From contig OY978530.1 in assembly GCA_963854835.1 (NCBI GenBank), positions 36,843,639 through 36,907,638 of the forward strand: 64,000 bases of DNA. Reading direction: 5' to 3'. Under the pieces are notes generated by a model. That model had not been told where the DNA came from. It saw only the letters and a list, made by a program, of their open reading frames with translations, and searched no databases. Below, piece by piece: positions 55,678 to 64,000 of this stretch (within the stretch, counting starts at the first letter, position 1; the number at the start of each line of letters is the position of its first letter). Position numbers and translations under genes: made by a program. The stretch is from Megamerina dolium (taxonomy: Eukaryota; Arthropoda; Insecta; Diptera; Megamerinidae).

Positions 55678-56472
55678 TTGCCAATAGTATCATACAACGA
55701 CCAAGGAATCATACAACTAAGACTTGGACCAGCAAGAATCATCGATCATTTCAACAACCTCATACACGTAGTACACTTAGAGGAATATGACACAAATATT
55801 AGGAATATCTCAGATGTACTCGAAACCTACCAAAAACATGGTACCCTAACAGACTCAATAAAGCTAACGACCCTCAAACTTAGCGAACTTAAAATTAAAC
55901 TTCATTCACTAACCCCAACCAAATGGACTAAACGCGGACTTTTAGACGGGTTACGCTCTGCAATAAAGTTTATTACCGGGAATATGGATGTAAATGACGC
56001 TCAGAATATAAACAAATTAAATATAATTAATTAACATCAAATAATCAAATTAACCATTGCATTAACCATTGCTCTGCAATAAAAATTACGATATCAAAAC
56101 AACACAGCTTTAACACTCAGATGCTAGAACGTTTGAAAAACCCAACTTCTTATATCAACAAAGAACAAGAAAGTATAGGAAAATATATAAACGAAATATC
56201 GCAAGAAACTACTAACAGAATTCACAAAGAAGAAAATATATTAGAGGTAATTCAATACATGAATCAAATAAATTATAACACAGATCTTTTAAGCGATCAC
56301 ATAACAAATATAGTAGAAGCAATCATATTAGCAAAATTAAATGTAATATCAAAACTTATATTAAATCATAACGAACTACAAGAAATACACAACTATACTA
56401 TACAATACAATACAATACTATATGAAATACTTGGCCTGCAAGCCTACTATAATAACTCTATCATTTATGCAA
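55678..56472 (+). pseudogene. Errantivirus env N-terminal part, right arm
   Basis: 118- and 121-residue frames (55678-56034, 56121-56486). The first has a dibasic site followed by GLLDGLRSAIKFITG; the second is a long helical segment. It is interrupted by Harbinger at 56473, whose first bases supply the last apparent codons. Broken and not functional. Confidence 0.8.
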
Positions 56473-56585
56473 TTCACAGTTTGTAGGAAATTTCCCATCT
56501 GGCAACTTTGCCCAAAATTTGACAGCTAAACTGTGAGCACCTTATTTTGACATTACGGCAAATTTGTTAAATTTGCAAAATAGAA

Positions 56586-57810
56586 ATGTCTCGTTTAAGT
56601 GGAAAAGAAAGTATACTAAATGAACTTAGTTACAAGTGTATACTGGACATAGCTGCAAATGATTCTAGTATGTATATGTACCTATGAGTACCTCCAGACA
56701 CTTTATTAACAGATTTAATTATAGGCAGTGACGAGGAGGATGAAGACATCTTAATGAATTTCGCCGTTGATGCAGCGCTTATCCGTGCTAATCGTAGAAG
56801 CAGCCACTTTGGAATACCAAAAACTGCACAATGGGTCGAAAAAGTACTTCCCATTTTGGATGACGGTCGTATGCGCCAGATGCTGCGTATGAAAATTCCC
56901 GAATTCAACTATATTTTATCCTTAATCAAGCATGACCCTGTTTTTCACAATAAAAATTCAGTTCCACAATTGCCTATAGACCTACATTTAAAAATAACTC
57001 TTTTTCGCCTGGGCTCCAGTGGAGATAGTGCATCTATTCGGAGGATTGCAACATTGTTCGGAGTTGGCGATGGAGGAACAGTCATCACAGTAACAGAGCG
57101 AGTCATTGCCGCGTTGATAAATATAAAATCTAATTTTTTGTTTTGGCCATCTAAAGAAGAAAGAAGGACAATTGTCGCAAAGACAATGGATGAGCTTCCA
57201 GGATGTATTGGCTATATTGATGGCACTGAATTGAGATTAGCAGAGGCTCCTTCCAAAGACCACGAACTATACTTCTCTCGGAAAAAGCAGTATGCTATAA
57301 AAATGCAAGTGGTATGTTACTATTCGCTCAAAATTAGGCAAGCAACAATAGGATACCGAGGAAGTGTCCATGATGCTAAAATTTTTGCCGAATCTACAAT
57401 AGGTAAGAATCCAGAAAAGTACTTCTGCGAAAAGCAATGGATTGCTGGCGATTCGGCATATCCTTTAAGCCAAAACCTCATTACACCATTTCGACAAAAC
57501 AGTATTGAGCGATAAATTTAACCAATACTTCTCCAAATATAGGGTGCGTGTGGAAAACTGCTTTGGAAAACTAAAGGAAAAATTTTGTAGTTTAAAAGAA
57601 CTACGATTCCGATTATCGAACGAAAGCAATTATGACAATTGTTGTAGATGGATATTGGCATGTTGCACACTTCACAACATTTTAATACAATTCAATTCTG
57701 TGGACGACGGAAGCTCGGAAGATGAAGATGTAACAGACTTCCCACAAGAATTTTATGAACACAACGCTCTCAGAACAGCATTATTACACTTTGTAAACAT
57801 TTCAAATTGA
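56586..57810 (+). pseudogene. PIF/Harbinger transposase (DDE_4 type)
   Basis: About 405 residues. It starts MSRLSGKESILNELSY at 56586, with an in-frame TGA near 56684 and a frameshift near 57505; otherwise open. N-terminal acidic stretch GSDEEDEDI, helix-turn-helix region (RIATLFGVGDGGTVITVTERV), and DDE core: D in GCIGYIDGTELRL, D in IAGDSAYPLSQNLITPF, E in VENCFGKLKEKF. The catalytic triad is therefore present across the break. C-terminus LLHFVNISN. Two small lesions disable it. Confidence 0.9.
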
Positions 57811-57852
57811 AAAATAAATTTTTATATACAAGTGTATCTCTTTTTATTTCTA

Positions 57853-58826
57853 TTATTTTGATTCTTTCATAGCTACCCTCTCTTTCATTTCAAGTTCTAA
57901 TATTTTGAATCTTTCGTCACACTTGCTTTTTTCTTGTTTAAACAAAAACTTATTTTGTTGCAGCTCGAGTTCCTTTTCCTTTAAAGCCAGCTATCTTTCT
58001 TTTGTTTTTGTCTCGAAATCCAATTTTTGTTGTTTCACCTTGACCAAATCGGAATGCATGCTGAGCACATCTGCAAGGCCTGTCCTTGAGTAAATCCCTT
58101 TGCGACGACTGCACGTAGCTCCTCCTCCAAGGCAATCTGCAGAAGTGGTTGGAGTAACAGCTCCAACATTTGCAGTAGTCGTTGAGCTGCTTCCGGTGTC
58201 AAAAATATCTGCAGTGGGCGGTGAACTGCTTTGCTCGAAACCAACATCTATATCAGCTGCCTGGCTGCTTTCGCCATCTACATCTGCAGTGGGCGTTGCG
58301 TTTGCTTCGGTATCTAAAACCGATGCGTTGGACGTAAACTCCCTGTAGCCAAAAAGGTCTTCCAGATCGTTGAAATAAGGGCAAATTCTCGAAATTATGC
58401 CTGCAAAATAAGCAAATTATTAGAATTTTATGGAAAACAATCTATTCTCTATTTACTTTCTGTTGTTTCACCGTCCCGCATAGCACCTTCTCCCGTCGAA
58501 TTCTGCCATGTTCGCGCCTTGGCATAGGTTTGGCGCAAGTGTCTAGCCTTCAACCTTACCAGCGACCAATTGATGTCCAGCTGATGTTGCTCCAAAAAGC
58601 GCTTGTAGTACACTTGTGCCGTGGGCTTTTCAAGCGGGCGATTGTCACGCATGTACGTGATGAGATGCTGTAACTCCACATCGCTCCACTTTTTGTACGG
58701 CGCCTTGCGAACACGCTTCAATTTAGTCTGAAAGAAATATTTTGCATTATTTTAAATTCTACCACTATTATTTTAAGAAATTATTCCAAATTTACTTACA
58801 ATTTCATGTACTTCCTCAGATTCCAT
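57853..58826 (-). pseudogene. Harbinger accessory protein gene, right arm
   Basis: Same three exons as in the left arm with identical lengths: 58800-58826, 58457-58727, 57853-58400. A TAG at 57991-57993 replaces a Glu codon in the C-terminal coiled coil, cutting off about the last 47 residues. The trihelix domain is unaffected. Splice sites are kept. Confidence 0.85.
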
Positions 58827-59002
58827 TTTTAAATGTACATTCGAACAGCTGATCAGAGATGCCAGTTTACCACAATTGATAAACATGCTAAACACAGCGG
58901 GAAAGTGTGAAAATAGTGGTATCTTTGTTTTTGATGTAAAACAAAAACAAAACAATTCCCGCATCGGCAAATTTGACGACCTAGATACCACTTAACTGTG
59001 AA

Positions 59003-59736
59003 CAGCATAATTATATTTAATATAGAGATACCTAACTTATCATTAAAAGATTATAATTTTTATCACATCATAATACTTTTCATTAATGATACGAAACAAA
59101 TTATAATAAAACCATATATAACATATAATGAAGAAAATGTTCAGTACTATGACAAGGGATGACGAAAGATAGAAAACACCTGCTACTGCACGAGATCACT
59201 GCATCGAGAAGCAACTTAAGATTCAACATGCATTGGATAACTGATAAACAACGATTCATCCCAATGTGTCTTCAATGATATAGGTGAAATCAAAACCGTT
59301 TGGCAACCTGAACAAAATTATATTTTATTTGTTAATGTTAAGAAAACACTAATAAACATTACTTGCAATAAGAACCACAAGATAGTAGAAGGAACTGCCT
59401 TATTACACTTCAATAATTGTCAAGTCAACATCAACGGAATCATTTATAAAGATGACCAAACAGTATTTTGAGATGAAGTCCATATAGCCACATACATTGA
59501 GATTCAACCAAAATCCATCACTGATACACTAAATCTACAAAAACTCAAGCAGTACTAATTGCAGAACGAATTGCAGAACCAAACATTACACATACACAGC
59601 CATATCAATATTCGGAGTATTAGCAATAGCAGGAGCACTAGCCACTCTGAGGATTATCAAGGTCATCTACTTACCCCAACGTACACCGGTCATCGCTGCA
59701 GCCACTGCGGGTTCTTTATGGTCATCGCTCTACTCT
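59003..59736 (+). pseudogene. Errantivirus env C-terminal part, right arm
   Basis: Resumes after Harbinger. It has cysteine-containing ectodomain scraps, then a hydrophobic segment (ISIFGVLAIAGALATLRI) consistent with the membrane anchor, and ends at the purine tract. Stops are present. Confidence 0.7.
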
Positions 59737-59747
59737 AAGGGGGGAGG

Positions 59748-60006
59748 AATTACATAACCAACATAACCGGATCAGCAGCAGACCCTAGTATTAAGTTAAA
59801 CATATTCATATACAAATAATCAATTAGATAAATAAGCAATTCACCTATGTTCTCTAGAATTAAGTTACACAATCGTACTTTAATAATTTCACTTCGTTAA
59901 TTAATCATTTTTTAATAAGTAAATGCACACACATATTTCTTAGCATTATGTTGCACAATTATATTTTATCAATTTTCTTTTGTTAACTAATCGATTTTTA
60001 ACTAGG
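59748..60006 (+). repeat. 3' LTR of the errantivirus, right arm
   Basis: 259 bp directly after the purine tract. It ends CTAGG just before TAATAAGTAATCCC, where the gag remnant shared with the tandem units begins. The boundary is fixed by comparison with units 1 and 2, which diverge at this base. Confidence 0.75.
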
Positions 60007-61735
60007 TAATAAGTAATCCCAACAAATCATATAAAATCAGAATAAAATTGTCATTAGTGAAGTAAAGACTAAAAATGTGTGCACATATCAAGTCATCCAA
60101 CTTAATTCGCGCAGTCATTACAGGGGTAGACAAACGCAATGCGGATATGACACTGGAGCAACTAAGGTCGATCGCAGATGAAATAATCAATGTTGTTCGG
60201 ATGAACTCTGTTCTTGCAGTTACCGTTGAGAAATTAAATTAACAACCTCGACACAAGGCGGTAGCACATTCTGAAAATAACTTTTCGATTGAAAGTCGAA
60301 TTGAGCGCATTGAACGCAGTCTTTCGTATATCGAACGATTGTTAAACCTAGAAAATACCTGTCGTTCTCGATTTCAAAATCGCAATCCTAGTGGGCAACA
60401 AAAGTTTTTGAGAAAAGGCACAAAAGTACAACTTTCCTTACCACTTCAAAAACATTAAACACGAATATTATCGTTGGTACCAGCAGCCACTGCCGTCGAT
60501 GAACAACTGAATCGAGCTGCATCACACGCAATAGCACATTGCCAGTAATTAACAACCCAAAACTAAACCAACTTTTCAGTATCGATCGACGATGACAACG
60601 ACGTTTTTTAATCGGCACGGGTGCAGACGTTTCAATAATAAGTGTCGCCGCCACTAATCGCCCACGTGTAGCAAAATCAACACCATAACTGTTCGCAGCA
60701 AATAACAGCAAAATAACCACAGTTGGACCTGTGGTACTCATCTAAGACCTTGGACTACGAAGACCATTCGAATGGACATTTATTGCCGCCGACACAAAAC
60801 ATAACATCATAGGTGTAGATTTTTTACGAAAATTTAACGTATTGGTAGATATGCATAGTGCCACCATAATAGATGGGCTCACAAAAATTAAAAGTCATGC
60901 AATATGTATATTCAACACACAATAGTGCGAAATAAAAACATACGACACTAATTCTACTTACGCCGACTTACTACGAGAGTACAGTGACATTACACAAATA
61001 AACAAATCATTCACACTAACTTTCGATAATAGCGTCAATCATTTTATTGACACAGTACGTAATGAAGATTGGTGTATGTATGCCACCAAAGAGCGCTTAT
61101 GCATCACCCTTACACGTGGTAAGAAACCCCAACAATATGTGGAGACCTTGTTGAGTGTACAGGTACCCTCTACCACACATTCAGGATTTCACGTATTCCT
61201 TACACGGTAAGAAGGTTTTTTCGAAAATTTATTAAATTGAAAAAATTGATTGATATCGAGGTGATTACCAAATACCTGTCGCTGACGAAGATTTAAACGG
61301 CTGTCACTATACCCTTCGCAATATTTGAATTCATGCGCATGCCCTTTGGCCTACGTAATGCCGCTAAAATCTTCCAAAGATATATGCATGAAGCCTTACG
61401 AGGACTTGATTTTGTTTTGCTATGTTGATGACATTTACATCGCATCAGCAACCAAAGATCAACATACAAATCATCTACGTTTAATATTCGACATATTACA
61501 ACAATTTTAATTAACTAAAACCAATTAAAAATGCATATTCGGCGCATTGCAAATTGCAGTGTCATCTAAAGGCATCAGCCCAACACCAGCCAAAGTAGAG
61601 GCTATCCAGAAATACCCATTACGATAGGAGCTATCATTCATCAAATCACAGCCAGAAAACCCCAACCATTTACATTCTTTCCTAGAAAATTCACACAAGT
61701 GCAAGAAAAATATAGCCCGTATGATCGTGAACTTC
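60007..61735 (+). pseudogene. Decayed gypsy gag-protease-RT
   Basis: Gag tail at 60070-60400 (LEQLRSIADEIINV), protease near 60605-60900 (FLIGTGADVSIIS, where the catalytic Asp of DTGA is Gly; then WTFIAADTKHNIIGVDFLR), and RT near 61290-61510 (FEFMRMPFGLRNAAKIFQRY, CYVDDIYIASA with YVDD kept). The style fits CsRn1-like gypsy (inference). Frameshifts throughout; RT ends before the TA tract. Confidence 0.8.
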
Positions 61736-61764
61736 TCGATATCTATACCTCAATACCCATATTA

Positions 61765-61770
<6 letters not shown>

Positions 61771-61806
<36 letters not shown>

Positions 61807-61836
61807 ATATATATATATATACATATATATATATAC

Positions 61837-61917
<81 letters not shown>

Positions 61918-61942
61918 CATATATATATACATATATATATAC

Positions 61943-62010
<68 letters not shown>
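61771..62010. repeat. TA-rich microsatellite
   Basis: About 240 bp of ATAT with scattered C giving TATACATA. Reading frames over it (Tyr-Ile runs) have no meaning as genes. Confidence 0.95.
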
Positions 62011-62014
<4 letters not shown>

Positions 62015-62615
62015 TAAAAAGAATTTTTAACATTCAAAATTTTTCAATGTTCTTTATTAAAAACTTTTGCTTTAATTACAGGTTTTTCACTTCCTTATAC
62101 GAGAATGTCTTGCTTTCCGCTATGCGGAACTTTTTTGCAAGATTACCTTTTTAAAGTTTTACAAAGACTTACTGTCAGAGACTAACTAACTTAGCTACCA
62201 TTTCCCTTTTATTTATACGAAAATCTTCGCGCTTATTATCGTACCGCGCATGGGAACGCAAACTTGCCAAAAAGCCAAAAAGAAAAGAATAAAAAGACGA
62301 GGATCAAATATCGTCTGCTGAATGCAGTTACGTAATCGTACCTTGCAGGTGTGGGAACATTGTCACGTTGAAGTGTAACGTGAGTTACCCAACAGAGTGT
62401 GGGAAAGAATTTTTTGGAACGGAATTTTAAAGTGTTACGTTGAGATGCAACGTGCTTTTTGCTTGCGTGTGCATTGCAGCGGATGCAAAAGTCCGCGTGT
62501 GTGTTTGAAACTAGGGCAAGGAAATTTAAAAGATTTAAATAAGAAGATAAGAATTTACAGACAGACGTTAAAGAATTTACAGACGGACGTTAGACTGTTA
62601 ACTATTCTGTTAACT
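62011..62615 (-). repeat. 3' LTR of a second errantivirus
   Basis: About 605 bp. On the element strand it begins AGTTAACAGAATAG, overlapping the env stop, and ends in AATTTA next to the TA tract. TATAAATAAAAGGG is at about 62205-62218 (minus) and AATAAAG near 62052-62058. An AGTTAAC start and TA-rich targets are known for gypsy/17.6/ZAM-type elements. Confidence 0.8.
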
Positions 62616-64000
62616 ACTCCCCCTCTTGAAGATCAGGCGTCCTCGCCTTTTTAAGTTTATTAAGGACATTTACAATCTTAATTCGTTGTTGTCTTCTTTT
62701 CATAAGAAGAAAAACAGCTATTACCGCTGCTATTATTACAAGGCAGACGACCGCATAAGATGTTTCTTTTATTTTAGAATGCAACAGGGCAATTCTATCA
62801 ATGTTTCTGGTGTGCAATTCATGTAAATATGGAAGCGATAAGAGAGAGATATGGTTTGTGAAATTTACGGAGTGAGCCATAGGGGTTTCAGGGCTCATGT
62901 AGGCTATTTTCCTTTGGTTTCGTAACTTGGTTCCGTTTATTGCTAGTTCATCATCGAACGTAAGTAGGAATGTTCCCTTTTTGAGGAGTTTCCTTACTCC
63001 TTGCTCTGTGATTTCAGAAGGTTGGTTATTTATAACCACAATTCCATCGTCAATTATTGAAAAGACTGGAAGATCATAGGCGGGTATTGTTTGGCAAGAT
63101 GCTGTATTGTTATTTAAGAGGTTGGTAAGACATAGGTCTTTTAGATGCAATAAATTTTGGCAAAAGGAAGTGGTAACTTTTTTCTTACAATTACTTAGTG
63201 CTATATAATGATTGTTACATTTAGCAAATTCATTACTTTCAAATAAAAGCATTTTATTCTCATGAATAACAGGTATAATTAATAATTTTTCGCATAATGC
63301 TTCGATAATGGGAAACTTAATTATAAATACAATAATTTCTTTATTTTGCAATATTTTTAACTTTGAATTTGCGATGATTTCGCTTACACTTATATCTATA
63401 TTACTTTTTTCTGACTTAAAAATGTATTTCGTTTCTCTTATATTTAATAGTAACGGATTTATGACATTAAGTTTTCCTAACATTATTGATAATGCAATGC
63501 TGTCTAGTTCCGTAATTATCGCTTTGTTTCTACTGTTTAGGAGATCGTATAATCGTTCTAGTTCGATGTCCGAGGTTTTCGTTTCGTTTACTAATATGTT
63601 AACAGTTCGGGTTAGGTTGTTTATCTGGTTTTGCAGTTCGGAATTAATGATTCTCTGCCTATTGTTATTTAAACTGAGTTCATTTTCTTTGCCATGTATT
63701 TCTTCAAGATCGTCATAGTCAGGTGTACCTGCAATGTATTTAAGCGCTGATCCCAGAAAGTTAATGCTGCGAGCATGTCGATGGTGGGTTTTCAAGGAAT
63801 CGACTAGTTTCTCTATTTGTTCTATATCCGCTTCTAAAAGTTTCTTCATTTGGGATTTAGGAAAGAATTCAATTAAGTTGAGCGTCTCATTTATTATTTC
63901 CTCGAAGTCAGTCAGATTAGTTTTGTGTAATAGGGTTCTGTTGTCGGACAAGATTGCCACCTTACCATCCAGTATAGGAATGTAGTGTGAGGAAGAGTAA
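62614..64000 (-). CDS. env: Errantivirus Env glycoprotein, open to the window edge
   Basis: An uninterrupted antisense frame from the window edge to 62614, at least 461 residues. In the 448-residue part counted from 63960: a RHAR basic cleavage site at 61-64 followed by the fusion-peptide-like SINFLGSALKYIAGTPDYDD, long heptad-like helices, six or so cysteines in the ectodomain, a membrane anchor about 401-420 (SYAVVCLVIIAAVIAVFLLM), and a basic cytoplasmic tail ending LQEGE. The GTG at 63960 is not a real start; the N-terminus, signal peptide and splice acceptor lie outside the window. No lesion seen, in contrast to the env in the arms. Confidence 0.9.
   Translation of the reverse strand, partial: YSSSHYIPILDGKVAILSDNRTLLHKTNLTDFEEIINETLNLIEFFPKSQMKKLLEADIEQIEKLVDSLKTHHRHARSINFLGSALKYIAGTPDYDDLEEIHGKENELSLNNNRQRIINSELQNQINNLTRTVNILVNETKTSDIELERLYDLLNSRNKAIITELDSIALSIMLGKLNVINPLLLNIRETKYIFKSEKSNIDISVSEIIANSKLKILQNKEIIVFIIKFPIIEALCEKLLIIPVIHENKMLLFESNEFAKCNNHYIALSNCKKKVTTSFCQNLLHLKDLCLTNLLNNNTASCQTIPAYDLPVFSIIDDGIVVINNQPSEITEQGVRKLLKKGTFLLTFDDELAINGTKLRNQRKIAYMSPETPMAHSVNFTNHISLLSLPYLHELHTRNIDRIALLHSKIKETSYAVVCLVIIAAVIAVFLLMKRRQQRIKIVNVLNKLKKARTPDLQEGE

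Larger units (their letters stand above)
56473..59002 (+). mobile_element. PIF/Harbinger transposon, right arm, near full length
   Basis: 2,530 bp, with inverted ends starting TTCACAGTT. Transposase on + (56586-57810) and accessory gene on - (57853-58826), tail to tail 42 bp apart. Subterminal motifs GGCAAATTTG occur near both ends. The difference in length from the left copy is fully explained by a 932-bp deletion and a 25-bp insertion in that copy. Confidence 0.87.
52150..60006 (+). mobile_element. Decayed errantivirus-type gypsy element, right arm
   Basis: Sense. Gag about 52200-53240, protease about 53280-53400, RT about 53880-54930, integrase about 55020-55655, env 55678-56470 and 59003-59736, purine tract AAGGGGGGAGG (59737-59747), 3' LTR 59748-60006. 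A SINE lies in gag, a hairpin in RT and Harbinger in env. The presence of env marks it as an insect endogenous retrovirus. Every gene is broken. Confidence 0.85.
46696..60550. repeat. Right arm of the 32-kb palindrome
   Basis: Reverse complement of 28019-40671, longer by about 1.2 kb, mostly because Harbinger and the LOA RT are less deleted. The inner end begins TGCAGGACACTGGCAC at 46696; the outer end is CATTGCCAGTAATT at 60550. The flanks differ on both sides. Confidence 0.92.

Noticed and set aside
28019..60550. Palindrome as a pure assembly mirror
   Set aside because: The arms differ by several indels and point changes and have different flanks. A haplotype mis-join remains possible and is noted in the findings.
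61699..62154. Long Tyr/Ile repeat proteins on both strands
   Set aside because: They are translations of the TA microsatellite and have no start context or domain.
1..64000. CRISPR array, bacterial operon or phage
   Set aside because: No spaced direct repeats, no ribosome-binding sites, and spliced introns plus insect-type elements throughout.

Overview
This window is eukaryotic and most like an insect genome, probably a fly. The evidence is the element mix: mariner, PIF/Harbinger, Ty3/gypsy (including env-bearing errantiviruses), Jockey-, LOA-, I- and RTE-type non-LTR elements and a tRNA-derived SINE, in AT-rich DNA. A tephritid-like fly is my guess and cannot be proved from the sequence. 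I see no host gene, tRNA gene, rRNA or CRISPR array. The window reads as a nest of mobile elements, as in heterochromatin or a TE cluster.

Region 1 (1-28581) holds three head-to-tail copies of one composite unit: mariner A, an I-like 3' tail, a gypsy gag-protease remnant, one or two SINEs, a second gag remnant and a mariner B fragment. Each copy has its own later insertion. Unit 1 has a young 3.86-kb gypsy element (1363-5218) with matching 438-bp LTRs. Unit 2 has a 3.4-kb RTE-type element (15535-18902). Unit 3 has a 3.6-kb Jockey element with an inverted 5' part (20606-24196). The sister units show the empty target sites.

Region 2 (28019-60550) is a large imperfect palindrome. The left arm is 28019-40671, the spacer 40672-46695 and the right arm 46696-60550. 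Each arm carries, in opposite orientation, a decayed errantivirus with gag, protease, RT, integrase and env. A two-gene Harbinger transposon sits inside env, a SINE inside gag, and a LOA-type element lies next to it. The arms have decayed differently: the left has an open three-exon Harbinger accessory gene but a gutted transposase, while the right keeps most of the transposase but has a stop in the accessory gene. The spacer contains a gypsy LTR split by a LOA 3' fragment, a second LOA-like element, and a gypsy integrase split by a TTAA-flanked MITE.

Region 3 (60007-64000) holds a decayed gypsy protease-RT, a long TA microsatellite, and the 3' end of a second errantivirus that inserted at the edge of the TA tract. 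Its long env reading frame is open to the window edge.

The most unusual single object is the element at 1363-5218. It is an internally deleted gypsy element whose single 970-residue reading frame joins a SAP-domain Gag in frame to a complete-looking DD35E integrase, with no protease, RT or RNase H.
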